From the NCBI GenBank assembly GCA_025084515.1, contig JAJAGP010000181.1, forward strand, positions 1 to 64,000: a stretch of DNA of 64,000 bases, given 5' to 3'. The notes beneath the pieces are model-generated. The model ran no database searches, was not told the DNA's origin, and was given only the letters and a program-made list of their open reading frames with translations. The stretch comes from Ancistrus triradiatus. Taxonomy: Eukaryota; Chordata; Actinopteri; Siluriformes; Loricariidae. Shown here piece after piece: positions 1 through 12,219 of this stretch (positions are counted from its first letter, which is position 1; every line of letters begins with the position of its first letter). Made by a program: the position numbers and the translations under genes.

Positions 1-661
1 TTTCCATGCTGTACATTTTCTGTTTCAGCAGGGACTTGTGAAGCTAAATCCAAAATTTGGAACAGATACAACAAAGTGTTCAAGAGTTACACAGGTTTTT
101 ATCAAGGGTCATCATTCGTCTCAAAATTTGCCACAACCTCTAAAATTACAAATAAAAAGAAGCCTGTCACTATAAATCAAGTGGTTGCAAGTTTTTTTTT
201 ATGTCTTCTGTAATAGAACAAACAAATATTAGTCACAATTCAGTGTTATTTTGCTTTTTATTGGAATAAATCCACCAGAATTGAGGCCTGCATTGATCTG
301 CCAGGCAGAGAATGGAGATTTCCAGCCCCCACCCACCCGCTCTGTGTGTGAGATCGTGTCACGGTTGGTCTCTATATGAGCCGTAGACTCTTAGCTGTCC
401 ATTGGAACACAGCTCTGTCACTCAGCGCACACACAGACCCAGGGATTTGCATATATGTCTAGCCATAGGCCAGCTGGTGTGAATTGGGGAGGTGTAGAAA
501 ACCGCTGCACCAATACACTTTACGAGCTCTTGAATAACTAATGAACTTAGTACTTGCAGAGTATCGGTATGCATCAGAGAAATCGGTATGCAGGTAGTTA
601 TAATAGTACTAAATATTTTGAGTTTGTGTTTTGGACTGTGTATTAAGAATGTTTTAAGTTA
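1..661. other. No gene recognised
   Basis: This is AT-rich sequence with no convincing reading frame. It lies downstream, in minus-strand sense, of the env-like relic at 662-1615 and could hold its degraded 3' end or LTR, but I see no matching second LTR. Confidence 0.4.
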
Positions 662-1615
662 TTAAGAATGCAAAACATGTCGATCTACTGGGCCCGTATA
701 CGGGCCCACTAGGGGCGCTTCTGCAAATTCTGCAGTAATTATTAACACTTGTTTGACATTTGAAATTTGCAACTTGGCACGTAACACATTCAAAGTACAT
801 TCAGTCCAGTTTAACCACTTTGATACATTTTGCACTACTTGTTGAGTAACATTTGTCAAATTTACTACAATGCCTGATGTTTAATAATGCAAATATTTTG
901 ATGTATTTGGTTATTTATACCGCTTGGTAACCATATACCTAATTTCTCTAGGGCATCATGTTTGAAAGATCTTGTGGACTAACTTGTGTGCGGTTACTCG
1001 ACAATCTATAATGCTCCTGTTCCAGCCCCGCTTAGTAACATATTGTACCAGGCTCGTTGGACTCTGCATGTAGTTAAAGCTGGGAAAGCAACCTTCCAAT
1101 GTATTACAGTTTGTTGAATGTCCAATGCCATTTGGGTGCAGGTTGATATCAGTGGCACCACGTGCACATTAATGGTGGGTATGTTTTGCGGCAATATCCA
1201 AATTTAATGTCCGTGCCTGTGTCTGTCAGTGATTTTAGTGGCATTTCCTGGAATTATTCTTCGATAGAGGGATATTGTAAAATTGGTGGATCCTGTAGAC
1301 ATGCACGTACGGTTTGGATGGTAGAAACACATTTTGACCTCCGCAATTACCTGTACCACCTGATGAGCCATCTCGACCGTTATGGCACTTGTGACATGCA
1401 TAAAGTGACTCCATGGAGGTCAGGTTCACCACCGTACACACCCTATTCGCTACGCAAGTGTAATTATCCTGTGTTCAATTGGTCATGGCGTTCTTCCATC
1501 CCATCCATAGAGGATGACCTTCCCTTGTCAATCGATGCGCTGGGATGTTTGTGTTTACCAATACTACTAACCCTAGTGCCAGTAGGACCACGTAGAAGAG
1601 GAGTGCCCTTGCCAT
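662..1615 (-). pseudogene. Retroviral envelope-like glycoprotein remnant
   Basis: On the minus strand a start codon at 1615 opens a frame with a hydrophobic leader (MARALLFYVVLLALGLVVLV). Short segments follow that are rich in N-glycosylation sequons (NYT, NLT) and cysteines, including a CHKC pair. In another frame, at 1194-1006, a basic RVQR stretch precedes a Gly-rich hydrophobic GAGTGAL segment, as at a surface/transmembrane subunit junction with fusion peptide. A third segment (859-662) carries more NxT sequons. Leader, glycosylated part and fusion-peptide-like part come in the order of an endogenous retroviral envelope. The frame is broken by at least one stop and several shifts, so it is inactive. 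The assignment rests on layout rather than a specific family match. Confidence 0.5.
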
Positions 1616-3318
1616 CGAGACAACAATCCTTCCCCGGCACTCAATGTCCGAATAGTCGACATTGCCAGGATTTGTTCAGCCTATAAACTGGTGGTTGAAA
1701 GTTTGTGAACCCTGTAGAATTTTCTATATTTCTGAATAAATATGACCTAAAACATCATCAGATTTTCACACAAGTCCTAAAAGTGGATAAAGAGAAGCCA
1801 GTTAAACAAATGAGACAAAAATATTATATCTGGTCATTGATTTATTGAGGAAAATGATCCAATATTACATATCAGTCAGTGGCAAAAGTATGTGAACCTC
1901 TAGGATTAGCAGTTAATTTGAAGGTAAAATTAGAATCAAGTGTTTTCAATCAATGGGATGACAATCAGGTGTGAGTGGGCACCCTGTTTTATTTAAAGAA
2001 GAGGGATCTATCAAAGTCTGCTATTCAGAACACATGTTTGTGGAAGTGTATCATGGCACAAACAAATGAGAGTTCTGAGGACCTCGGAAAAAGAGCTGTT
2101 GATGCTTATTAGGCTGCAAAAGGTTACAAAACCATCTCTAAAGAGTTTGGACTCCACCAATCCACAGTCAGACAGATTGTTCACAAATGGAAATTCAAGA
2201 CTACTGTTACCCAACCCAGGAGGGGTGGACTAACAAAGATGACTCCAAGAGCAAGGCATGTAATAGTTTGTGAGGTCACAAAGAACCCCAGGGTAACTTA
2301 TAATCAAATGAAGGCCTCTCTCACATTGGCTAAAGTTAATGTTCATGAGCCCACCATCAGAAGAACACTAAACAACAATGGTGTGCATCATCTGCAGTTT
2401 GTGAAAGATCACATGGACAAGCCAGAAGATTATAGGAAGTATGTTTTGTGGACAGATGAGACCAAAAAAAAAATTCTGGTTTAAAATAAAAGTGTTATGT
2501 TTGGAGAAAGGATAACACTGCATTCCAGCATAGGAACATTATCCCATCTGTGAAACATGGTATTGGTAGGTATCATGGTTTGCACCTGTTTTGCTGCATC
2601 TGGGCCAGGACGGTTCACCATCATTGATGGAACAATGAATTCTGAATTAGGCTCAGTTATTCATAAACATGGCATTAGTTTCCACTGCTATGCAGATGGT
2701 ACACAGCTGTACATATCAGCCAAACCTAATGACAGCCTTACAGTCAACAAAATGGGGGACTGTGTAAAGGAAATAAAAGATTGGATATTATTTAATTTTG
2801 TCTTACTTAACTCAGATAAAACTGAGGTTCTATTAGTGGGACCCAAGGCTGTGAGAGACAGGTTGGCTACATCTATCCTAAATCTAGATGGTTGTTCAGT
2901 ATTGCCCAGTCCATCTGTAAAAAATTTAGGGGTCACATTTGATTCAGATCTCTCCTTTGATGCGCACATTAGCAGCATCACTCGAATTGCTTTCTTTCAA
3001 TTACGTAATATCACTGAACTTAGAAATATTCTCTCTTTTAATGATGCAGAGAAACTGGTTAATGCGTTTATAACCTCAAGGTTGAATTACTGTAATGTCT
3101 TACTGGATGCTCTAGTAAATCTATAAATAAACTTCAATTAGTTCAGAATGCAGCTGCCTGAGTGCTAACTTGAACTAGAAAATTTGATCATATCACTCCT
3201 GTTCTATCATCACTGCAATGGTTACCAGTTAAATTCCGTATTGATTACAAAATACTTCTTATAACTTATAAAGCTCTACATGGTCTGGTCCCACATTATC
3301 TGAGTGAACTCTTAGAGT

Positions 3319-3833
3319 CTTAGAGGGGTCTCATGCTACACATGGCATCAGTGATTGACATGGCATCAGTGATTGTTAATAGACACTGTGCTCTTAATCA
3401 ATAACTAATTGCATTTTCTGTTTTCTCTCCGAGCTGTGTTCTGGTGCTGGTTCCAGCCCCACACATGATGTTCATCCGCTGCAGCTCCACTCAAGCTGCT
3501 TCCGTCAGCTCCAGCCCCACCATACCTGAGACACTTAATGCCGATGTGCATACTTCATATTTTATTCGAACTTTGACTCCATGACTTTAGTTTCGCTCTT
3601 AGATTTATCATATATGCCGCCCAAGGAGGTTGGGTACCTTTTTGAGTCTTGGTCTTCCCAAGGTTACTTCCTATAACACTCAGAGAATTTTTCCTTGCCT
3701 CTGTCGCCCTAGGCTTGCTCAATTTGGGAATGGACATAGTTATTAGGAGATAATGTAAACTTGTAAAGTTGCTTTGAGACAATGCTCCATTGTAAAAAGC
3801 GCTATATAAATAGATCTGACTTGACTTGAGTTT
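3319..3833 (+). mobile_element. L2 3'-end fragment nested in the L2 at 2645
   Basis: This 515-bp segment repeats the L2 3' UTR found again at about 4928-5412 (ggggtctcatgctacacatg at the start, tgacttgacttg at the end). The host L2 continues on both sides (…cttagagt before, ttttacaatcc after). It is therefore a separate, very short L2 insertion. Confidence 0.75.
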
Positions 3834-4044
3834 TACAATCCAGCTCGTCTACTACGTTCAAAGGGTGCAGGACTTCTTTTAGTTCCTAGAATTAAAAAAG
3901 TCACAGCAGGAGGAAAGGCTTTCTCATACATGCCCCCCCCCCCCAACTATGGAATAAACTTTCGTTTAAGACTCAGACACTCTTCAAAATTTTAAGTCTA
4001 GGCTAAAGACATACTTATTTATGCAGGCTTTTGACTAGATTTAG

Positions 4045-4045
<1 letters not shown>

Positions 4046-4100
<55 letters not shown>

Positions 4101-4119
4101 CCCCCCCCCCCCCCCCCCC

Positions 4120-4162
<43 letters not shown>

Positions 4163-4403
4163 ACCCCCCCCCCCCCCCCCCCCCCCCCCACCCCCCCCCC
4201 CACCCCCCCCCCCCCCAGCCCCCCCCCCACCCACCCACCCCCCCCCCCCCCACCCCCCCCCCCCCCCCCCCCCCCCCCAGCCCCCCCCCAACCCCTCCCC
4301 CCCCCCCCACCCCCCCACCCCACCCCCCCCCCCCCCCCCACCCCCCCCCCCCCCCCCCCCCCACCGCCCCCCCACCCCCCCCCCCCCCACACCCCCCCCC
4401 CCG

Positions 4404-4448
<45 letters not shown>

Positions 4449-4474
4449 ACCCCCCCCCCCCCCCCCCCCCCCCC
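4046..4474. repeat. Poly-C tract of about 430 bp, probably artefactual
   Basis: The tract is almost pure C with scattered A, G and T. The 105 bp just before it (3942-4046) are repeated just after it (4475-4580). The natural L2 sequence at this point has only a short C run, seen at 3932. The pattern fits a homopolymer read error joined to an overlapping read. The long poly-proline and poly-glycine frames here are not genes. Confidence 0.8.
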
Positions 4475-5749
4475 AAAACTATGGAAAATAAACTTTTCGT
4501 TTAAGACTCAGACACTCTTCAAAATTTTAGTCTAGGCTAAAGACATACTTATTTTGCAGGCCTTTTGACTAGATTTAGACCGGGATGGGATGCATTGGCT
4601 TGAGTAACTGGGGGCCGGAGTCTGGAGTCCATGTCTGGCCTGCCTGCCTTGTGTCCGGTTAGCCAGGAGTGTCGTCCGGGTGGGTGGTGGGTGGCTGAAC
4701 TGGGCTTTCGGTCCTCTTGATCTTTGACTCGTGCATCCTTGCCTTTAGGACTAAGGGCAGAGCTGGAGGTTCATAGTCAAAGAAGTCTTATGGTGATCAG
4801 AGACGTTGGGTTGGGTTGCTGTCTTCTGCCTCCCATGGGGTTGCCGATGTTTCATGTGATCCCTCTTGGCTGTGTTACCTACCAGTTCTCCTCTTTCTAG
4901 CTATGCTGCTATAGCTAATGCTGCTGGGGTCTCATGCTACACATGGCATCAGTGATTGGTAATAGACACTGTGCTCTTAATCAATAACTAATTACATTTT
5001 CTGTTTTCTCTCCGAGCTGTGTTCTGGTACCAGTTCCAGCTCCACACATGATGTTCATCTGCTGCAGCTTCACTCAAGCTGCTTCCGTCATCAGCTCCAG
5101 CCCCATCATACCTGGGCCACTTAATGCCGATGTGCAAACTTCACATTTTATTTGAACTATGACTCCATGACTTTAGTTTTGTTCTTAGATTTATCATCTA
5201 CGCTGCCCAAGGAGGTTGGGTCCCTTTTTGAGTCTTGGTCCTCCCAAGGTTACTTGCTCATAACACTTAGGGAGTTTTTCCTTTCCACTGTCGCCATAGG
5301 CTTGCTAAATTTGGGATTGGACGTAGATATTAGGAGATAATCTCAACTTGTAAAGTTGCTTTGAGACAATGCTCCATTGTAAAAAGCGCTATATGAATAG
5401 ATCTGACTTGACTTGACTTGAATTATATCAGACGATTTTAAAGGAAAATGCCAGGACATCTGTCCATGAACTGAATCTCAATACAACGATCCTAAGCAGA
5501 CAAATCGTTCTACCAAAGAATGGTTAAAGAAGAATGAAATTAATGTTTTGGAATGGCCAAGTCAAAATCCTGACCTTAATCCAACCGAAATTTAGTGGAA
5601 GGACCTGAAGTTAATGTGAGGAAACCCACCAACATCCCAGAGATGAAGCTGTTCTGTACAAAGAAATGGGCTAAAATTCCTCCAAACAAATGTGCATGAT
5701 TGATCAACAGTTACAGGAAATGTTTAGTTAAGGTTATAGACCATGGTAA

Positions 5750-6427
5750 TCTGAGTCCCTCTCGGCAGAGTGTGTTACTGATGGTAGCTTTTGTAACTTT
5801 GGTCCCAGCTCTCTGCAGGTCATTCATCAGGTCTCTCTGTGTAGTTCTGGAATTTTTGCTCACCGTTCTCATGATCATTTTGACCCACGGGATGAGATCT
5901 TGCGTGGGGCCCCAGATTGAGGGAGATTATCAGGGGTCTTGTATGTCTTCCATGTTCTTACAATTGCTCCCACAGTTGATTTATTCGCACCCACCTGCTT
6001 GCCTATTGTAGATTCACTCTTCCCAGCCTGGTGCAGGTCTACAATGTTCTTCCTGGTGTCCTTCGATAGCTCTTTGGTGTGGGCCATGGTTGAGTTTGGA
6101 GTCTGACTTGACTTGAGGCTGTGGACAGGTGTCTTTTACACAGATAACGAGGTCAAACAGGTGCCATTAATACAGGTAATGAGTGGCAGAAGATCTTCTT
6201 AAAGAAGTTACAGGTCTGTGAGAGCCAGAAATCTTGCTTGTTTGTGAGTGACCAAATACTTATTTTCCGCCATGATTTACACTTAAATTCTTTAAAAATC
6301 TTTTTTTTTCTAATTTTGTCTCTCATAGTTGAAGTGTACCTGTGATGAAAATTACAGACCTCTCTCATCTTTCTAAGTTGAAGAACTTGCACAATCAGCA
6401 GTTGACTAAATATTTTTTGTCCCACTG
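5750..6427 (-). mobile_element. Tc1-B element, partial (copy 1)
   Basis: The right end carries the minus-strand terminal repeat (attttttgtcccactg at 6412-6427, consensus cagtggggcaaaaaagtatt on the other strand). A reading frame at 6087-5875 gives the transposase N-terminus [24 protein letters not shown] with its helix-turn-helix ([22 protein letters not shown]). The catalytic two-thirds is missing, cut off at about 5750 against Tc1-A. Confidence 0.85.
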
Positions 6428-6597
6428 TACTTTTCAGCATCTAGGTTGCCCCTGATCAGCATGAGATCTGTGTAGATATTGTGTGGTCTGATATGGTTCC
6501 ACACCTCTTCAGGTAGCTGAGAAATTACCCTCCCATTGTCTTGTGACTGGATTTAAAGCCTATTATCTTTAGTTTTCTGAATTTCCATTGCATTTAC

Positions 6598-7272
6598 TGT
6601 CACGGGGGGCCCAGGGGATGCACCGTTAGAAATAAAGAAATAAGGGTTTTCGGGACCCAAGTGCAGTTAGCTCCAGATGGTAGTTATAACCAAAAGATGA
6701 ACAAAAAGAAAAGGAAAAGAAACTAACCAACCTGAGTCTGGGTGGCTGAGGATCGAACCCCGGGCTGCAATGCGCTGAAACGTGCCACAGCGTATTGAAC
6801 TGCTGAAAAAGATAAATAAAGTCCCAAGTCAAAGGAGCAGGCGATCGCTCTCTCACTCAGGCTGTGCCGAGCATGCAGCTCGCTCAAAGACGGAGAGAGA
6901 GAGAGCGATGACGTAAGCGTCAGGGATCAAACAAAAAGAAAAGGAAAAGAAGCACCGGGCTGCAGTGTTAGTGACTAACTGGCTGAACAGTCGTCACCAC
7001 GGAGGCACGACAGCCGCACCAGACTGGGAAATAATATAAAGGACAAACGGAAGCGTCGTTTAAGGAACGGACTCAAAAAGGGGTGCTTATGCAACTAAAT
7101 AAATAAATAAACAAATAAATAAACAAACTAAGACACAGGGAAATAGTTCCCATAAGCACTGAAACGTGCCACAGCGCATTAAACTGCTGAAACAGATAAA
7201 TAAAGCTCCAAGTCAAAGGAGCAGGCGATCGCTCTCTCACTCAGGCTGCGCCGAGCGTGCAGCTCGCTCAAG

Positions 7273-7308
<36 letters not shown>

Positions 7309-7935
7309 TGACGTAAGCGTCAGGCGGGGTGGCAGCGGAACGCTCTCCTGACAGAGTGAAGCGTGGATCCCGGCTTGCTGAATCCAAAAGCGGGATCCAA
7401 ACGCGATGAAGAGAAGCGAGACGGAAATGGTGCCGCGCAGCGCTTCTCCAGTATAACGCGATCACAAAGGGGAGGCGCCAATTCCCCGATCGCGTAGAGA
7501 GGGGGAACCGAGACGGCCGACGGGGCTGGAGCGGTGAGGGAGAGCGTGGGGGACTCACTGCCTTAACGGAGTGAGCCGGAAGTCGCGTTTGGGGCTCGAT
7601 GGAGAGGCGGAGTATAGGATACCAGGACGATTGATGAATTCTGACCCTACACTAATCAAACTAAGTCCTACCTTACCTACGAACCTCCCGGTCCGTACAA
7701 TTACTGGCGATCTACCAATCGTCAGTAACCCACTCTCCCTAGCAACACCACGAGGCTGAGGCAAGGAATGCAGCAGCAACCTGCTAGACTTCAGGAGTGT
7801 CTTATATACCTGAGCGAGCAGGTGCTGCCACTCTAATGAAACCATAATTAGACGGGAACGCGCATCCCGAACTGAAAACAGGAGCAACGCTGACCCCTAT
7901 TGTCCAAAGGACGGAAGCCAGTGTGGCCTGTGACA
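6598..7935 (-). mobile_element. Solo LTR (1338 bp) of a Gypsy-like element
   Basis: The segment starts tgtcacgggg and ends ggcctgtgaca, i.e. TG...CA. It is flanked on both sides by the 5-bp duplication tttac (6593-6597 and 7936-7940). It shares with the other LTRs of this window the motif ttagctccagatggta and the motif ggatcgaacccc. A ~150-bp block is present twice (6777-6923 and 7161-7323) and includes a GA-rich run and a tgacgtaagcgtca palindrome. Orientation is inferred from these shared motifs. Confidence 0.82.
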
Positions 7936-7940
7936 TTTAC

Positions 7941-8758
7941 TTGTGCGTATGTTATATTTGTAGCACAAATATACAAATATTTAAAGTTTTTGTTGTCACA
8001 TTGTGTGTTTTTGCTTGTTTGTGTGACACAGTGAAAAATAATCTAGGCTCTAGGTTTTAATAGCAGTTAAGCTATAAAATCATGTTTTATAATTTTTATA
8101 TTTACTTTCTATCTTTAAAGCTTCATCAAGTAGCACCATAAAAACTCTTGAAAGAGTCCTACTCAATATAGCCTTCATTGTTAGCATACATTAATTCATT
8201 CACATCCTTATCTGCTTAGTCCTGAACAGGATTGTAAAATGACCCTAGACAGGGTGCCAATCCATAACCTACAAGCAGGTGTGTCACTAGAGATTTCTGA
8301 ATAGGGGGCTAAGTTTTGACTATGGTCTACAAAGTAACCCTCTAGGAGAATTTTAAAAAATAACAGAAGTAGGCTTGCATTATGAAATTAGCATTAAGTT
8401 AAAAACGTACAACTATGTAGATCAATTTCCTCATAGCAGCAAATTTCTTTGAAGGGACATGTCTTTCAAAGTCAGCTTTTCTTTTCCACTTTGCTTCTCC
8501 TGACTGTAGGTGATTGAAATAATCATTTGAATGCAGTCTAGATGTTTTTTCAATCAAGTATTAACCCCATGTTTTCCTGTTCAGTTTGGAGGCTCCAGCA
8601 CCTATGCCCTGAGAACAGTGCGCAGGCATTACCCTGGATGAGACACCAGTCAGTTTTGGGCTGGGTAGGGAACTCTGTTACCTCAAGGGGCATGACCTCA
8701 CCACCAGTATTTCGTCCTTCAGACACAAGTCAAGTTTTGAAAAAGAACATGGGTATAT
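7941..8758. other. AT-rich intergenic DNA with a partial fish repeat
   Basis: No gene is seen. At 8190-8292 a fragment (cctagacagggtgccaatcc) belongs to the same interspersed repeat as 18985-19295. Confidence 0.5.
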
Positions 8759-10780
8759 TGTCAAAGCTCCTAGGATCTCTGGCAGCCTCTGTAATCGGCC
8801 ACCTCGTCAGCAATGCGGCTGATTACAGCAAATGATCTTCACCTGCTTCCTTTGGCTATTTAAGAGCCTCACCGGTGAAAGTAGGTGTTGGATCATTTCA
8901 CTCCAACACGCCGCTTATGTCCCCGATCGTCGTTACGGCGATATTTGTAAGTGATCGCCAGCTTTTAAACGTGTTGCCTGAGACCTCACCCGTCTCAGCG
9001 CACTTATATAGAGCCCCTGTGCTTCCTGTTTGTTTGCTTTCGTTTTTATTTATTTTTAGGGTTTTAGAGTACAATCTGGGCTCAGGAAGGAGCTCAGATT
9101 TCGTAGCGCTGCGAAGTGTGAGGTAAGCTGGTAGGGAAGTAGATAGTGTAGGTTGAGCTTTATATTTCATTCCCCTGTCTGCTTCCCCCCTCCCTCGCGC
9201 TTCCTCAGCACTACAGCGCTACTCGCCAGAGCTGCAGAGAGGCAGTGGGCATGGCCGAGCACTGCTGCAGCTCTGGAGAGCAGCGGGGGTTCCCCCGGGC
9301 TGACGTCAGGTGGGGGATTGTCTCCCCCCACCTCTCTCCTCTCTCTCCCTTGTGGGGAAGCGTGGAAGTGAGCTCTGTGTGTGAGTGTCTGATTGCAGAT
9401 TCAGCACTTTCACTGTCACACACACAAAGTCTTACTTTTTCTTTGTTATTTATTCATTTGTGTTTTATTATTTATTGTTTTATTTATTTCAGTTCAATAA
9501 TACCATCTGGAGATAACTGCATTTGGGTCCCAAAACCTTTTTTTTCAGTCTTGACGGTTCGTCACTGTTTTTTAAGGTGGCGAACCGTGACAGAATGATC
9601 CAACCAGCAAAGGGACCCAGCGTTAGCTCGAGGTCCCCAGACGCCGTGGACGGCGGGTTTCGTTAAGGGCATTTGGGGGGCCCTTCAGCATCCGTGGCCA
9701 AGTCGCTGAGGATTTTTTCTATCCTGACCCTCCCAAATTGCCCAGCCCTCGCCGCCATAACCGCTGGCATTCTTCTGGGGCTCACCGCGCACTCAAGCTC
9801 CGCACCTGGGCAGCCAGACCCCTTGCCAGTGCGTTTGGCACCCCCTGACCCTGTACCTGGGCTCGCCGTGCACGTAAGTCCCATGTTAGAGCACCTAAGC
9901 TCCACAGCGAGGCATTTAGCGCCACTCAGCCCCATACAGGAGCTCTACCTGTCTTTTGCCGGTAGGATCTCTGGCAGCCTCTGTAATCGGCCACCCCCTC
10001 AGTAATGCGGCTGATTACAGCAAATGATCCTCACCTGCTTCCTTTGGCTGATTAAGAGCCTCGCCGGTGGAAGTAGGTGTTGGATCATTTCACTCCACCA
10101 CGCCGCTTATGTCCCCAATCGTCGCTACGGCGATATTTGTAAGCGATCACCGGCTTTTAAGCGTGTTGCCTGAGACCTCACCCGTCTCAACGCTCTTATA
10201 TAGAGCTCCTGCACTTCCTGTTTGTTTGCTTTCGTTTTTATTTATTTTTAGGGTTTTAGAGGACAATCTGGGCTCAGGAAGGAGCTCAGATTTCATAGTG
10301 CTGCGAAGCGTGAGGTAAGCTGGTAGGGAAGTAGATAGTGTAGGTTGAGCTTTATATCGCTTTCCCTATTTTTACCATCTCGTTCCCCTCACTGTCTGCT
10401 TCCCCCCTCCCTCGCGCTTCCTCAGCGCTACACGCCGGAGCTGCAGCAGCGCTAGGCCACACCCACTGCCTCTCTGCAGCTCTGATGAGCAGCGGGGATT
10501 CCCCCGGGCTGACGTCAGGCAGGGGATTGTCTCCCCCGTCTCTCTCCCGTGAGCTCTGTGTGTGTGTGAGTGTCTGATTGCAGATTCAGCACTTTCACTG
10601 TCACACACAGAGCCTCACTTTTTCTTTGCTTTTTATTCATTTGTGTTTTATTAGGTATTGTTTTATTTATTTTATTCATTTCAGTTCAATAATACCATCT
10701 GGAGCTAACTGAATTTGGGTCAAAAAACCTTTTTCAGTCTTGACGGTTCGTCACTGTTTTTAAGATGGCGAACTGTGACT
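8759..10780 (+). mobile_element. Compact LTR retroelement with 357-bp interior
   Basis: Two direct LTRs (8759-9592 and 9950-10780, about 830 bp each, roughly 95% alike by eye) flank only 357 bp. Both begin TGTC; the first ends GTGACA and the second GTGACT. The 5-bp duplication tatat is at 8754-8758 and 10781-10785. The interior starts gaatgatccaaccagc, as does the interior of the large element at 26246-36243. It holds only leader and gag-like scraps (SASVAKSLRIFSILTLPN) and no protease, RT or integrase. It is a non-autonomous deletion derivative, needing another element's proteins to move. Confidence 0.85.
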
Positions 10781-10785
10781 TATAT

Positions 10786-11389
10786 AAATGCAATCCTTCA
10801 CACCAAGTTTGAAACTGATAAACTGTGATGCTGCGCAAAATATTAAAGCCTGTTTTAATTTCTGCGTTGATGTGATGCGTATAAAACAGGCTGACCAATC
10901 AGAGCTTGTTTGTCAGGTAGAACAGCTCATCTTGGTAACAGCAGAGCACAAGAAATTAGAGGACAAGCAACAGGCTGACTATAAAAACATGGAAATTAAA
11001 GAAAATATCTGATGAAATATAGCTGAAAGGCTGGAGCATGATGGTGATAAACCTCACAGTGACGGAATAATTTTTTTTGTTTATTTAAGTGCATTCTAAT
11101 CTGTTCATGCCCACAACATAACACAAACTAGACCTTCCTGGCCAAATCTTCACTTGTGTCTTTTTATTTTTAAGTGAAAAAATCACAACGAAATCTCCAT
11201 GACACATGAAGAGAAGGGAAATTAAAGAAAGCAAACGCAGACAAGGAGTTTTCAGAGTGTTTAGACAAAAAAATGCATTGGACGTCGTGTGAAGGTCCTA
11301 CTATGTTAAAAATCGCATCCGTTTTTTTCATGCCCAAAAATCATACTCTGTGTGAAAAGTCCTTTATTCTTGTGCAACTCTTAAAAATG
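10786..11389. other. No gene recognised
   Basis: A 74-residue open frame at 10788-11012 has no recognisable domain, and its region has no supporting splice or conservation signal visible to me. The rest is AT-rich. Confidence 0.4.
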
Positions 11390-11981
11390 TTATTGATATT
11401 GTTTAACTGAATGTCAAACAGATCCAGTGCATGGAGGAATGGGCCAAAATACCAGCTACAGTGTGAGCAAACCTGGTGAAGATATACAGGAAACGTTTGA
11501 CCTCTGTCATTGCCAACAAAGGTATTTACAAAGTATTACAAAGTATTGAGTTGAACTTTTGTTATTGACTAAATGCTTATTTTCCATCATAATTTACCAA
11601 TGAAATTTTTTTAAATTCCTACAATGTGATTTCCTGGATTTTTTTCCCTCATTTTGTCTCTCATAGTTGAAGTGTACCTATGATGAAAATTACAGACGTC
11701 TCTCATCTTTGTAAGTACAAAGCGGATTCCAAAAAAGTTGGGACACTAAACAAATTGTGAATAAAAACTGAATGCAATGATGAGGAGATGGCAAATGTCA
11801 ATATTTTATTCGTAATAGAACATAGATGACAGATCACAAGTTTAATCTGAGTAAATGTAACATTTTAAAGGAAAAATATGTTGATTCAAAATTTCACAGT
11901 GTCAACAAATCCCAAAAAAGCAATAAGTGGCTGGAAAAAGGAAATTGGGCATATAACGAACAGCTGGAAGACCAATTAGGG

Positions 11982-12136
11982 ACTAGGGAGTTTTTCCTTG
12001 CCACTGTCGCCCTAGGCTTGCTCAATTTGGGATTGGACGTAGTTATTAGGAGATAATCTAAACTTGTAAAGTTGCTTTGAGACAATGCTCCATTGTAAAA
12101 AGCGCTATATAAATAAATCTGACTTGACTTGACTTG
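11982..12136 (+). mobile_element. L2 3'-tail insertion in Tc1-C
   Basis: The segment matches the terminal 150 bp of the L2 elements of this window (tttttccttgccactgtcgc through gcgctatataaataaa and a gacttgact repeat). It is flanked by aatta on both sides, a plausible short target duplication. It is a very 5'-truncated LINE insertion. Confidence 0.85.
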
Positions 12137-12219
12137 AATTAACACTAATTAGGTCAATTGACAACATGATTGGGTATAAAAAGAGCTTCCCAGAGTGTCA
12201 GTGTCTCTCAGAAGCCAAG

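Larger units (their letters stand above)
2645..5412 (+). mobile_element. L2/CR1-type LINE, 5'-truncated, inserted in Tc1-A
   Basis: The element begins inside the reverse transcriptase: 2645-3126 reads SVIHKHGISFHCYADGTQLY and onward through a typical L2 C-terminal RT region. The catalytic box reads YADG rather than YADD. The 3' part (3834-5412) ends in the L2 tail (aagcgctatatgaatag) and a tgacttgact repeat. The target duplication tgaatta is visible at 2638-2644 and again at about 5408-5414. A second L2 3' end is inserted at 3319-3833, and a poly-C tract interrupts it at 4046-4474. Confidence 0.88.
1686..5742 (+). mobile_element. Tc1-A element (copy 1), split by an L2 LINE
   Basis: The left terminal repeat at 1686 resembles the family consensus cagtggtgcttgaaagtttg. 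A second, internal copy of the repeat near 1875 gives the IR/DR layout of Tc1 elements. Transposase pieces at 2050-2480 show the helix-turn-helix region and VLWTDET, the first catalytic Asp. The element breaks at 2644 where an L2 was inserted and resumes at 5413 with the C-terminal part of the transposase. It ends at about 5742, without its right terminal repeat, where Tc1-B sequence starts. Several stops make it inactive. Confidence 0.85.

Noticed and set aside
1162..1686. 174-residue plus-strand open frame
   Set aside because: It is the antisense shadow of the minus-strand envelope-like relic and shows no domain.
4015..4504. Poly-proline and poly-glycine reading frames of 107-157 residues
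   Set aside because: They are produced only by the poly-C tract, on both strands and in several frames.
10788..11012. 74-residue frame as a small gene
   Set aside because: No recognisable domain, and it follows immediately after the LTR element without supporting signals.
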